Source: Bacteroidota bacterium
GTDB lineage: Bacteria; Bacteroidota; Bacteroidia; Bacteroidales; B39-G9
DNA length: 23,594 nt
Assembly (NCBI GenBank): GCA_003648455.1
Contig: QMPG01000011.1
Coordinates: 1-23,594 of the forward strand
Direction of reading: 5' to 3'
Part shown: positions 7,612 through 15,467 of the stretch, piece after piece
How the letters are laid out: every line of letters starts with the position of its first letter
Numbering within the stretch: position 1 is the stretch's first letter
Translations under genes and position numbers: made by a program
The notes under the pieces: model-generated
What the model saw: the letters and a program-made list of their open reading frames with translations, nothing else
Told to the model about the DNA's origin: nothing
Database searches by the model: none

Positions 7612-10167
7612 ATGACAAATATTTCTTTTAAAAAAATTATTCCTCATATTGTAGCAGTACTTCTATTTTTAACTCTTTCGTTTACATATTTTACGCCTTT
7701 GTTAGAAGGTAAAAAAATAAAGCAATCAGACATGACCAATTATTATGGTATGTCGAAAGAACTTAGAGATTATAAAAAAGAAACCGGAGAAAACGTACTC
7801 TGGTCAAACAGTATGTTTGGAGGAATGCCAACTTATTTAACATCCAATCCTACAACAAAAAGTTTTATTAAATACATTCATTATTTTTTTAGTTTTAATA
7901 ATGGAGCACGCCCTGCAAATTTTATTTTTCTCTATTTCCTCAGTTTTTATATAGCATTACTACTTTTTGGTGTAAACCCTTGGTTAAGTATTGTTGGTTC
8001 ATTGGCATATGGATTTTCATCCTATTTTTTTATAATAATAGCTGCCGGGCATACTACTAAAGTTATAGCTATTGGATACATGCCGGTTATTATTGCAGGA
8101 GTGTATTATGCCTTTAAAAAAAATCTGTATATAGGAAGCATAATTTTTGCAATATTTTTTGCTTTACAATTATTAGTAAATCATTTACAAATAACATATT
8201 ATTCAGGGCTAATAATTTTAATTTTTGGCATTGTTCAATTCATATATTCATATAAGAATAAAATTTTAAAACAATTTTTTAAAACGCTTGGCGTACTAAT
8301 AATAGCAGCAATATTGGCTATTGGGAGTAACATTAGCAACATATGGCTAACATACGAATACAGCAAGTATTCAACCAGAGGAAAATCTGAGCTCTCTGCA
8401 GATAAAGAAAACAAAACTTCGGGTTTAGATAAAGACTATGCTACATCATGGAGTTACGGAATTGATGAAACACTCACTCTTTTAATACCAAATTTTAAAG
8501 GAGGTGCTTCTGGTGGTTCTTTAACTACTAATTCAGAGACTTATAAAGTTCTGAAAGAAAACAATGTGCCTAATGCCCGAAAAATTATTAAACAACAACC
8601 TTGTTATTGGGGCACACAACCTTTTACTTCGGGTCCTGTTTATATAGGAGCAATTGTTTTCTTCCTTTTTATTTTATCTTTATTCATACTTAAAGGAAGA
8701 ACAAAATGGTGGCTTTTGTCGGCAACTATTCTTTCAATTTTGTTGGCTTGGGGCAAAAATTTTATGCCTTTAACAAACTTATTTCTCGATTATTTCCCCG
8801 GATATAATAAATTCAGAACGGTATCGATGATACTTGTTATTGCCGAATTTACTATGCCATTATTAGCTTTCTTAGGATTAAAAAAGATTTTTGATGGCGA
8901 AGTTGACAAAAAATCTTTTATGAAAGCATTCAAATACTCTCTTTATATTGTTGGTGGTATCACTTTATTTTTCACATTACTTCCGGGTGCTTTTTTCGAC
9001 TTCAAAGCAAGTGGTGATGCACAATATATTGCCTCAGGTTATCCCGATTGGTTAATTAATGCATGGCAGGCTGATAGAAAATCTTTATTACAAGCAGATG
9101 CATTTCGCTCATTAATATTTATTCTTCTTTCTGCTACTGTTTTATTTACTGCTTATATTAAAAAAATTAACAAAAACACTGCAATTGCATTATTAGCTGT
9201 GTTAATTCTTATTGATATGTGGCCTATTAATAAACGTTACCTTAACAACAACAATTTTGTGGCAAAAAAAGAGGTAAAAACTCCATATCATCCTCAGCAA
9301 TACGACATGCAAATTTTGCAATCTGAAATAAATGAAAACCCGAAAATACAAGAACAGATTGATAACAAGATTGCTGAATTCAAACATGAAAATAAAAACA
9401 AAATTACAATTGATGACATTAATAATATAAAATTTACAACATTAAATTTTTCTACTGATTACCGAGTTTTTAATTTAGCAGTTAATACCTTTAACGATGC
9501 CAGCACTGCTTATTTCCACAAATCAATAGGAGGATATCACGGTGCAAAAATGAAACGATATCAAGAACTTATTGATTATCAGATAAGCAAAAACAATATG
9601 GTTGTTTTGAATATGCTTAACACAAAATACTTTGTTCTCCCATCAAAGGGTAATAATCAACCAATGGTTCAAAAAAATCCAAACGCACTTGGCAATGCAT
9701 GGTTTGTAAAAAATTACAAAATAGTTGAAAATGCCGATTCTGAAATTGCAGAATTATCAAATTTCAATCCAGCAACCGAATTAATTGTCGACAAACGATT
9801 CGCTAATCAAGTAAATGGTTTTATATACAAAAATGATTCATCTGCTTACATTAAACTAAACAAATACACTCCTACTTACTTAAAATACACATCAAATTCA
9901 AAATTTGAAGAGCTTGCAGTGTTTTCAGAAATATATTACAGTAAAGGGTGGAAAGCTTTTATTGACGGAAAATTATCGCCACACTTTAGAGCTAATTATG
10001 TTTTACGTGCTATGAAAATTCCGGAAGGAAAGCACACAATTGAGTTTAGGTTTGAACCTAAATCATATGTTATTGGAAATAACATTTCAATAGCAAGTTC
10101 ATCAATATTAATTTTATTATTAATAGGAATTTTTGCAAAAGAATTTTTTAAAAGAAAAGAAGAATAA
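7612..10167 (+). CDS. YfhO-family large membrane protein
   Basis: The 851-residue product belongs to the YfhO family of multi-pass membrane proteins, thought to be GT-C-like glycosyltransferases acting on cell-envelope polymers. The N terminus fits: a first membrane helix, then LLEGKKIKQSDMTNYYGMSK, an extracytoplasmic loop with an acidic residue in the place expected for GT-C catalysis, and SMFGGMPTYL. About a dozen membrane segments fill residues 1-530. A large soluble region follows (about 545-815) and a last helix (about 822-842) with a positively charged tail. I start at ATG 7612 because the frame's earlier TTG (7570) lies within the -7 box. It is divergent from the flippase gene. Biochemical function is inferred from family only. 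Confidence 0.85.
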   Translation: MTNISFKKIIPHIVAVLLFLTLSFTYFTPLLEGKKIKQSDMTNYYGMSKELRDYKKETGENVLWSNSMFGGMPTYLTSNPTTKSFIKYIHYFFSFNNGARPANFIFLYFLSFYIALLLFGVNPWLSIVGSLAYGFSSYFFIIIAAGHTTKVIAIGYMPVIIAGVYYAFKKNLYIGSIIFAIFFALQLLVNHLQITYYSGLIILIFGIVQFIYSYKNKILKQFFKTLGVLIIAAILAIGSNISNIWLTYEYSKYSTRGKSELSADKENKTSGLDKDYATSWSYGIDETLTLLIPNFKGGASGGSLTTNSETYKVLKENNVPNARKIIKQQPCYWGTQPFTSGPVYIGAIVFFLFILSLFILKGRTKWWLLSATILSILLAWGKNFMPLTNLFLDYFPGYNKFRTVSMILVIAEFTMPLLAFLGLKKIFDGEVDKKSFMKAFKYSLYIVGGITLFFTLLPGAFFDFKASGDAQYIASGYPDWLINAWQADRKSLLQADAFRSLIFILLSATVLFTAYIKKINKNTAIALLAVLILIDMWPINKRYLNNNNFVAKKEVKTPYHPQQYDMQILQSEINENPKIQEQIDNKIAEFKHENKNKITIDDINNIKFTTLNFSTDYRVFNLAVNTFNDASTAYFHKSIGGYHGAKMKRYQELIDYQISKNNMVVLNMLNTKYFVLPSKGNNQPMVQKNPNALGNAWFVKNYKIVENADSEIAELSNFNPATELIVDKRFANQVNGFIYKNDSSAYIKLNKYTPTYLKYTSNSKFEELAVFSEIYYSKGWKAFIDGKLSPHFRANYVLRAMKIPEGKHTIEFRFEPKSYVIGNNISIASSSILILLLIGIFAKEFFKRKEE

Positions 10168-10221
10168 ATTTATTGAGTTTTAAACCAGACTGTTATTTCA
10201 AAAAAAGAAAGAGAATAGTTG

Positions 10222-10275
10222 AAAAATCAGCAACCTCTATTATTACAGCATCTTTGTCATAATAGAGGCTGTTGC
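10222..10275. terminator. Hairpin between convergent YfhO-family gene and birA
   Basis: CCTCTATTAT (10234-10243) and ATAATAGAGG (10259-10268) form a perfect 10-bp stem with a 15-base loop. The stem extends as GCAA/TTGC across a three-base bulge (10230-10275). Read on the minus strand it is soon followed by TTTTT (plus-strand A tract 10222-10226), so it best fits termination of birA; it may also stop YfhO-gene transcripts. Confidence 0.6.
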
Positions 10276-10331
10276 AATTTGTTGGCGTAATTTATATTGA
10301 CGAATTTGAATCCGCAAATTCTAAAGAAATA

Positions 10332-11081
10332 TTATTTTTGCAAAAAAGTAACTTCCTTAAAAAAATATTTTCTTATTTCTTGTTGTTTTGTTTCAAGAAT
10401 CAATTCCCCATTATTTTCAACTCCAATAATTCTGGCTACAAACTCCTCTCCTTTGCTCTTATATGAATAAAATGAATTGAAGCGATATAATCTTTTCAAA
10501 TAATCTGAATTCGTAATATTAAAATCAGCTTTGAGTTCTTCATAACGCTTTTCAATATAAAAACACAATTGCTTAAAACAATCGTCAAGATTATATGTTT
10601 TTTTTGTTAATGATTTTAACGAAGCAGGATTAGGAGCATCACTTATAAAATTTGTTTGATTTATATTTAGACCAATCCCTACAATAGTATTGCTAATCAA
10701 ATTTCCCGACAAGGTATTTTCTATTAAAATTCCCGAAATTTTTCTATCGTCAACATAAATGTCATTAGGCCATTTAATTGTAGCATTACCTACTTTAGTG
10801 CTAACAAAATCAGCAACAGCAAGCGAGACAGCTTTTGAAATTAGAAACTGTTCTTCGACTCTCACAAAATCAGGATGAAAGATTATTGACAATAATAAAT
10901 TTTTTGCTTTCTCACTTTCCCAAAAATTATTTTGCTGTCCTTTTCCACACGTTTGATATTTTGCAACTATAGCAAGCCCTTCTTCAACAAAACCTTCTTT
11001 TACTAAATCAAGAGCATACGAGTTGGTAGAGCTAACTGCGTCTAACTTAATTGTGTTTTTTCCTATAAATTTAGCTATCAT
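10332..11081 (-). CDS. birA: Biotin--[acetyl-CoA-carboxylase] ligase
   Basis: BirA activates biotin as biotinyl-AMP and attaches it to the biotin carrier protein of acetyl-CoA carboxylase (and other biotin carboxylases). The 249-residue protein has the substrate-entry motif SSTN (about 17-20), a GKGQQNNFW version of the GRGRxxxxW adenylate loop, KWPND at 103-107, and the catalytic-lysine motif KISGIL with K114, followed by GIGLNIN. The small C-terminal SH3-like domain is present. There is no N-terminal helix-turn-helix, so it is a monofunctional ligase, not a biotin repressor. It starts with ATG, 68 bases after the porin stop. A -7 box sits within the preceding terminator hairpin, so it probably has its own promoter. 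Confidence 0.94.
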   Translation of the reverse strand: MIAKFIGKNTIKLDAVSSTNSYALDLVKEGFVEEGLAIVAKYQTCGKGQQNNFWESEKAKNLLLSIIFHPDFVRVEEQFLISKAVSLAVADFVSTKVGNATIKWPNDIYVDDRKISGILIENTLSGNLISNTIVGIGLNINQTNFISDAPNPASLKSLTKKTYNLDDCFKQLCFYIEKRYEELKADFNITNSDYLKRLYRFNSFYSYKSKGEEFVARIIGVENNGELILETKQQEIRKYFFKEVTFLQK

Positions 11082-11090
11082 ACTGAAAAT

Positions 11091-11126
11091 AAAAAAGTTT
11101 GCTACTTTACAAAAGTAACAAACTTT
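11091..11126 (-). terminator. Terminator of the porin gene, overlapping the birA promoter
   Basis: On the minus strand AAAGTTTG and TACTTT pair with AAAGTA and CAAACTTT across a three-base loop and one mismatch (plus coordinates 11094-11126), followed by six T residues (plus 11091-11096). This is the only hairpin between the porin stop and birA. The stem is mostly A-T, so strength is moderate. Confidence 0.6.
11110..11117 (-). promoter_or_regulatory. -7 box for birA
   Basis: On the minus strand TACTTTTG followed by TAAAG matches TAnnTTTG and lies 28 bases before the birA ATG. It sits in the middle of the terminator hairpin. No standard -33 TTTG at 19 bases is seen. Confidence 0.45.
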
Positions 11127-11149
11127 GACAAATAAAACATGGTGGAAAT

Positions 11150-12451
11150 TTATTCTTTAGATTTAAAAATATTTGGTGTTACAGTTAACATAATCCAACC
11201 CCATTGAGGCAACCTGCATTTCTCTTCACTAACATTTTGAATAATTTCCAATGAATTAGTTGGCTTTAAGAAGGAATAACCCATTTGTAATTTAACATCT
11301 TTTCTAAACTTATGAGTAAAAATAATATCAATCTCTGATCCAAGATTTTTATCTAAGTTCTTAAACCCAGAGCCGGTATATGTATTATCTTCAACATTAT
11401 TTGCCAACATAAATAAATGATAATTAACACTAATATTGTTTTTCTCAAGAAGCGAGTATTTTACTTTTGCAAAAATATTAACCAGCCCCCCATTATCTGT
11501 TGCCTTATTAATGTTGGAAAAATATGCCATATTTCCATAATGACTTGCTCGCGAACCATATAAAATATCAAAACGATGGTCTGTTTTTATATAAGACGAA
11601 TCTGTGCTTGAAGCATCTTGACCTGACAAATAGTCAATGCCGGCAGTTATCAAAATTTTATTAATTTTATAATCATTACTTAATCCTAAGAAAAACGCAT
11701 TTACATCTTGTCCTATTTTATTTTTTCCATTCTGATAATAAGCAAAACCTGTAATTTTAAAATTATTTTTTTGATAAACAATATTTGTACCATAACTACC
11801 TTTAACATAAATGGTCTCTGAATTATTTTCTTTCTCAAAACCCGAAGCAATACTTATTAAGGAAATATTCAAATTATCGTTAAATTTCTTTTTTAAATAA
11901 ACAAAATCTAATGTTTTCATTTTATCAGGAGTATAAAGATTCCCAAAATTATTTTCTTTATCATTATTCAAAGAAAGACCAAAATCAAGCTCAAAATTAG
12001 CACTATTAAATTCATATAATAAAGCATCGTAAGCCAATCCTGTTTGTCCCCAATTTCGTTTTGCAATCAATCTTTGATCGTCATACTTCATTTCTTGACG
12101 ACCAACTTTTAACTTTGATTTTTCACTTAGTAATAACTCAACCCAAGCTTCATGAACATCAACACTAGCATCATCACCTTTTACTGAAGTTGAACTATAC
12201 AAAGTTTCATCTCCCCACACTCTAACATCTTGTAACGAAAAACAAACCTTATATTTACTATTGTTATAAGAAAAAGTCATTCTACTACGTTGACTTATAA
12301 ATGCAGCCGGTTCTTTTGAAGAATCCGGTAATAACGAATACCCGTCACGGACTTCTCCTCTAGGACGAAATTCTCCTTTAACACTAAATTGTGCAAACAA
12401 ACCCTGTGTTAAAAACACAAAAAGTAAAATTGGTGTAATTTTTTTCATCAT
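11150..12451 (-). CDS. Alginate-export-family outer-membrane beta-barrel protein (porin)
   Basis: The 433-residue precursor has a signal peptide (MMKKITPILLFVFLTQGLFA, likely cut before QFSVKG) and then alternating beta-strand sequence to the end, consistent with an outer-membrane barrel. The N-terminal pattern of GEFRPRGEVRDGY, SQRSRMTFSY, LQDVRVWGDE and VGRQEMKYDDQRLI, then RNWGQTG and NNFGNLYTP, matches the Bacteroidota branch of the alginate export family (AlgE-like). Despite the name these barrels are general or uncharacterised porins here; no alginate genes are in the window, so the substrate is unknown. It begins with two adjacent ATG codons. It lies between birA and rsfS, with its own -7 box upstream and a terminator after it, so it appears monocistronic. 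Confidence 0.78.
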   Translation of the reverse strand: MMKKITPILLFVFLTQGLFAQFSVKGEFRPRGEVRDGYSLLPDSSKEPAAFISQRSRMTFSYNNSKYKVCFSLQDVRVWGDETLYSSTSVKGDDASVDVHEAWVELLLSEKSKLKVGRQEMKYDDQRLIAKRNWGQTGLAYDALLYEFNSANFELDFGLSLNNDKENNFGNLYTPDKMKTLDFVYLKKKFNDNLNISLISIASGFEKENNSETIYVKGSYGTNIVYQKNNFKITGFAYYQNGKNKIGQDVNAFFLGLSNDYKINKILITAGIDYLSGQDASSTDSSYIKTDHRFDILYGSRASHYGNMAYFSNINKATDNGGLVNIFAKVKYSLLEKNNISVNYHLFMLANNVEDNTYTGSGFKNLDKNLGSEIDIIFTHKFRKDVKLQMGYSFLKPTNSLEIIQNVSEEKCRLPQWGWIMLTVTPNIFKSKE

Positions 12452-12472
12452 AAATTATTTATTTAATTCTCG

Positions 12473-12480
12473 CAAATATC
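12473..12480 (-). promoter_or_regulatory. Candidate -7 box for the porin gene
   Basis: On the minus strand GATATTTG followed by CGAG matches TAnnTTTG except at the first base. It lies 21 bases before the ATG. The -33 position about 19 bases further upstream is only T-rich. Confidence 0.4.
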
Positions 12481-12528
12481 ATTAATATTTATTTTAAAAA
12501 AAATATGTTATATATTATTTTTTACACT

Positions 12529-12696
12529 TTAACCCGAAAAATTCATAATTTTTCTACGCTTAAGAATTACCAACAAATTTGGTGTTTTTAAAACCCCAAA
12601 TTCGGGTACTTCTAATGCGGGGTTTACTTGCGTGAGCTCACCGCCAGCTGGCGGTTCGGTTACCGCTTTACGCCCTTCTATCCATCGCTTATTCAT
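12529..12696 (-). CDS. Possible 55-residue ORF inside the palindromic block
   Basis: Reading the minus strand from the ATG at 12696 gives an uninterrupted 55-codon frame to the TAA at 12531-12529. It starts MNKRWIEGRKAVTEPPAGGE, continues with LTQVNPALEVPEFGVLKTPN and ends NLLVILKRRKIMNFSG. It is basic, has no signal peptide or clear domain, and I do not recognise a characterised family. The PPAGGE segment is encoded by the GC palindrome, and the start codon lies within a hairpin arm, so protein and DNA structure share the same bases. Codon composition differs from the AT-rich neighbours. It may be a real small protein, a decayed mobile-element piece, or a chance open frame in a structured repeat. 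I consider the last two more likely. Confidence 0.25.
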   Translation of the reverse strand: MNKRWIEGRKAVTEPPAGGELTQVNPALEVPEFGVLKTPNLLVILKRRKIMNFSG

Positions 12697-12730
12697 GCAA
12701 TTCACTTCGTTTTTGCATAAATAAGCGGAT
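12556..12730. repeat. GC-rich palindromic block (REP/MITE-like) in the porin-rsfS spacer
   Basis: This part of the 437-base gene-poor stretch contains several adjacent inverted repeats: ACCAA/TTGGT (12569-12583); AAACCCC/GGGGTTT (12591-12597 and 12619-12625); the perfect palindromes GTGAGCTCAC (12632-12641) and CCGCCAGCTGGCGG (12641-12654); GCGGT/ACCGC (12651-12666), which competes with the previous one; and CGCTTATT-c-ATGCAA / TTGCAT-a-AATAAGCG (12686-12727). Bases 12601-12670 are 39/70 G or C against roughly 30% around them. CGCTTA at 12557-12562 is inverted relative to TAAGCG at 12722-12727, so short terminal inverted repeats are possible. It looks like a dispersed intergenic repeat, but there is no second copy in this window to prove that. 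Confidence 0.55.
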
Positions 12731-12824
12731 TAAATTTAAATCTATTGTCTATTATCAAAGTAAGATATAAAGGTATTTGACATAATATAAAAATTTGCAC
12801 GTTTTTTGTAAAGCAATTATGTAA

Positions 12825-12840
12825 TACAATTTAAATTGTA
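12825..12840. promoter_or_regulatory. AT-rich palindrome upstream of the rsfS promoter
   Basis: TACAATTTAAATTGTA is a perfect 16-bp palindrome ending 12 bases before the rsfS -7 box, the position where an operator or activator site would act. Chance is not negligible in such AT-rich sequence. Confidence 0.35.
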
Positions 12841-12852
12841 ATTAAAATTGAT

Positions 12853-12860
12853 TAAATTTG
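12853..12860 (+). promoter_or_regulatory. -7 box for rsfS-ftsH
   Basis: TAAATTTG followed by TAAA matches TAnnTTTG fully and lies 28 bases before the rsfS ATG. The -33 region is only ATTT-like. Transcription would start near 12867. Confidence 0.6.
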
Positions 12861-12888
12861 TAAAAAATATCCACTCAAAAATTATTAA

Positions 12889-13245
12889 ATGTTAACAAAA
12901 CAATTAGTAGAGAATATTATTAAAGGTATTCAAGAAAAAAAAGGAAAAAGCATTGTAAATTTAGATATAACACAACTAGAACAATCAATTGCTGATAATT
13001 TTATTATTTGTCATGGTGATTCAAACACACAAGTTGATGCAATAGCTGATTCTGTAGAAGCCTTTGTAAAAAAAGAACTCCACGAAAGACCTCTTCATAA
13101 AGAAGGCACACAAAACTCTCAATGGATTTTATTAGACTATGGAATGGTAATAGTACACATCTTTCAGAAAGAATACAGAGATTTTTATAATTTAGAAGGT
13201 TTGTGGGCAGATGCAAAAATTCAAACCATTGAAGAATCTAAATAA
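12889..13245 (+). CDS. rsfS: Ribosomal silencing factor RsfS
   Basis: RsfS binds ribosomal protein uL14 and blocks joining of the two ribosomal subunits, lowering translation in starvation or stationary phase. The 118-residue protein has the full family pattern: a helical N terminus, DITQLEQSIADNFIICHGDS, then QVDAIADSVE, GTQNSQWILLDYGMVIVHIF and REFYNLEGLW-like RDFYNLEGLW near the end. Length is typical. It heads the gene group that continues with ftsH after 28 bases, an order common in Bacteroidota. A -7 box and a palindrome lie just upstream, so this is probably the main promoter for rsfS and ftsH. Confidence 0.95.
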   Translation: MLTKQLVENIIKGIQEKKGKSIVNLDITQLEQSIADNFIICHGDSNTQVDAIADSVEAFVKKELHERPLHKEGTQNSQWILLDYGMVIVHIFQKEYRDFYNLEGLWADAKIQTIEESK

Positions 13246-13273
13246 ATTATTATACTTATTTTAAAATAAAAAA

Positions 13274-15256
13274 ATGAATAATTCAATTCCAGAAAATAAA
13301 AAACCCGAAAAAACAAAAAAACCTAAATTTAACATATATTGGATATATGGAATTTTGGCTATTGCCATTATTGCTTTTCAGTTTTTAAACATTGGATCAA
13401 ACCCAATTCAGACAAACTGGCATGATTTTAAAAACAAGATGCTACTTAATCATGATGTCGAAAAAGTTATTGTAATCAACAAAGAAAAAGTTGAAGTTTT
13501 CATAAAACAAGACAGATTAAACTCAGGACGATATAAAGAGCTATTTAAATCGAATTTTAATTCAGCATCAAAAGCAGGACCTCATTATTATTTCACTATA
13601 GGTTCTGTTGATTATTTTTCGGAACAAATAGAAAAAGCTCAAGAATCTTTTCCTGAAAACGATAAAATTTATGTCAGTTATGAAAAAAGAGAAGACCACC
13701 TTGGAAATATTTTAAGTTGGCTTCTGCCAATAATAATATTAATTGCTATTTGGGTTTTTGTGTTAAAAAAAATGAGCGGAGGCAACAGTGCTGGAGGACA
13801 AATTTTCAACATTGGAAAATCAAAAGCTAAAATATTTAATGGAGATGATGTTGAAGTAAAAATTGATTTTAAAGATGTTGCCGGATTAGCAGAAGCTAAA
13901 GTTGAAATAAAGGAAATTGTTGATTTTTTAAAAAATCCTACAAAATACACAAACTTAGGAGGTAAAATTCCAAAGGGAGCATTACTAATTGGACCTCCGG
14001 GAACAGGGAAAACTCTTTTGGCTAGAGCTGTTGCCGGCGAGGCACATGTTCCTTTTTTCTCAATGTCTGGCTCCGATTTTGTTGAAATGTTTGTTGGTGT
14101 TGGAGCATCACGTGTCCGTGATTTGTTTAAACAAGCAAAAACAAAAGCGCCTTGTATAATTTTTATCGATGAAATTGATGCTATTGGTAGAGCTCGTGGC
14201 AAGAACCCTAACATGGGTGCTAATGACGAAAGAGAAAACACCCTAAATCAACTTCTTACAGAAATGGACGGCTTTGACACAAACAGCGGAGTAATTATTC
14301 TGGCTGCTACAAACAGAGCTGATGTATTAGATAAAGCTCTGCTTCGTGCCGGTCGTTTTGATCGACAAATACAAGTTGAATTACCTGACTTAAATGAGCG
14401 TAAAGAAATTTTTAGCGTACACTTACGCCCATTAAAAAAAATATCATCAGATGTTAATATTGATTTTCTTTCAAAACAAACTCCCGGTTTCTCTGGTGCT
14501 GATATTGCAAATGTTTGTAACGAAGCTGCTCTTATTGCTGCCAGAAAAAACAAAAAAATGGTTGAGCGACAAGATTTTCTTGACGCTGTTGACAGGATAA
14601 TTGGCGGCTTAGAGAAAAAAAACAAAATAATTTCACCTGAGGAGAAAAAAACTATTGCATACCATGAAGCAGGTCATGCCACAGTTAGTTGGTTGCTTGA
14701 ACACGCTCACCCTCTTATCAAAGTCACAATTATTCCACGAGGTGCTGCCTTGGGAGCTGCTTGGTATCTTCCAAACGAACGACAAATAACAACTACCGAT
14801 CAAATTCTTGACGAGATGTGTGCTGCTCTAGGTGGAAGAGTATCTGAAGAAATAACTTTCGGAAAAATTTCAACAGGAGCTTTAAATGATTTAGAAAAAG
14901 TTACAAAACAAGCATATGCAATGGTTGCTTACTACGGAATGAGTAAAAAAATTGGCAATCTAAGTTTCTATGATTCAACAGGACAATCAGAATATTCTTT
15001 CACAAAACCTTATAGCGAAAAAACCGCAGAAGTTCTTGACAAAGAAGTTAATTCTATTGTTGAAAAACAATATAAAAGAGCTTATGATATTTTAACAAAA
15101 AACAAAGGCGGCTTAAAAAAATTAGCAGAATTATTATTAGAAAAAGAAGTTATTTTCAGCGAAAATCTTGAAGAAATATTTGGGAAAAGAGATTTTGGCA
15201 ATAAAAATTCTAAAGAAAAAAAAGAATTGAAAAATAAAGAAGACATCAAAAAATAA
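13274..15256 (+). CDS. ftsH: ATP-dependent zinc metalloprotease FtsH
   Basis: FtsH is a membrane-anchored AAA+ protease that removes damaged or unassembled membrane proteins and some regulatory soluble proteins. The 660-residue sequence has a Lys-rich cytoplasmic start, a first membrane helix (about 21-42), an extracytoplasmic domain (about 43-143) and a second helix (about 146-165). In the AAA domain are Walker A GPPGTGKT (240-247), Walker [12 protein letters not shown], and the second region of homology ending RAGRFDRQ. The protease domain has HEAGH (464-468) and the third zinc ligand in LNDLEK (D539). The C terminus is a charged Lys/Glu tail. It stops four bases before the DUF2007-like gene, suggesting one transcript with it and cdsA. 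Confidence 0.97.
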   Translation: MNNSIPENKKPEKTKKPKFNIYWIYGILAIAIIAFQFLNIGSNPIQTNWHDFKNKMLLNHDVEKVIVINKEKVEVFIKQDRLNSGRYKELFKSNFNSASKAGPHYYFTIGSVDYFSEQIEKAQESFPENDKIYVSYEKREDHLGNILSWLLPIIILIAIWVFVLKKMSGGNSAGGQIFNIGKSKAKIFNGDDVEVKIDFKDVAGLAEAKVEIKEIVDFLKNPTKYTNLGGKIPKGALLIGPPGTGKTLLARAVAGEAHVPFFSMSGSDFVEMFVGVGASRVRDLFKQAKTKAPCIIFIDEIDAIGRARGKNPNMGANDERENTLNQLLTEMDGFDTNSGVIILAATNRADVLDKALLRAGRFDRQIQVELPDLNERKEIFSVHLRPLKKISSDVNIDFLSKQTPGFSGADIANVCNEAALIAARKNKKMVERQDFLDAVDRIIGGLEKKNKIISPEEKKTIAYHEAGHATVSWLLEHAHPLIKVTIIPRGAALGAAWYLPNERQITTTDQILDEMCAALGGRVSEEITFGKISTGALNDLEKVTKQAYAMVAYYGMSKKIGNLSFYDSTGQSEYSFTKPYSEKTAEVLDKEVNSIVEKQYKRAYDILTKNKGGLKKLAELLLEKEVIFSENLEEIFGKRDFGNKNSKEKKELKNKEDIKK

Positions 15257-15260
15257 TAAC

Positions 15261-15467
15261 TTGGAAAAAGATTGGGTTAACATTTTCACGACAAATCAAG
15301 CCTATTTGGCAGAAATAATAAAAGATATGTTAGCCGATAATGATATACAAGCAGTAATTATAAACAAACAAGATTCTGCATACATTACAATTGGCGATAT
15401 TGATATATATGTAAAAGCAGGAAATGTTATTAAAGCAAAATATCTAATAAATAAATTAAAAAATTGA
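15261..15467 (+). CDS. Small DUF2007-like protein
   Basis: The 68-residue soluble protein reads like the DUF2007 family (proposed signal-transducing proteins with a PII-like fold): an initial W with a short strand, a helix AEIIKDMLADNDIQAVIIN, then ITIGDIDIYVKAGNVIKAKYLI. The function of the family is not established. The start is TTG at 15261, four bases after the ftsH stop; the first ATG in frame lies at codon 23 and would remove the conserved N-terminal strand and helix. Its TGA overlaps the TTG start of cdsA (TTGA, 15464-15467), so the two are probably translationally coupled. Position between ftsH and cdsA suggests a role near the membrane or in lipid supply, but this is inference. Confidence 0.75.
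   Translation: MEKDWVNIFTTNQAYLAEIIKDMLADNDIQAVIINKQDSAYITIGDIDIYVKAGNVIKAKYLINKLKN

Noticed and set aside
10272..10466. A 64-codon plus-strand frame between the YfhO-family gene and birA
   Set aside because: It starts with TTG in a terminator hairpin and runs antisense through the birA C-terminal codons.
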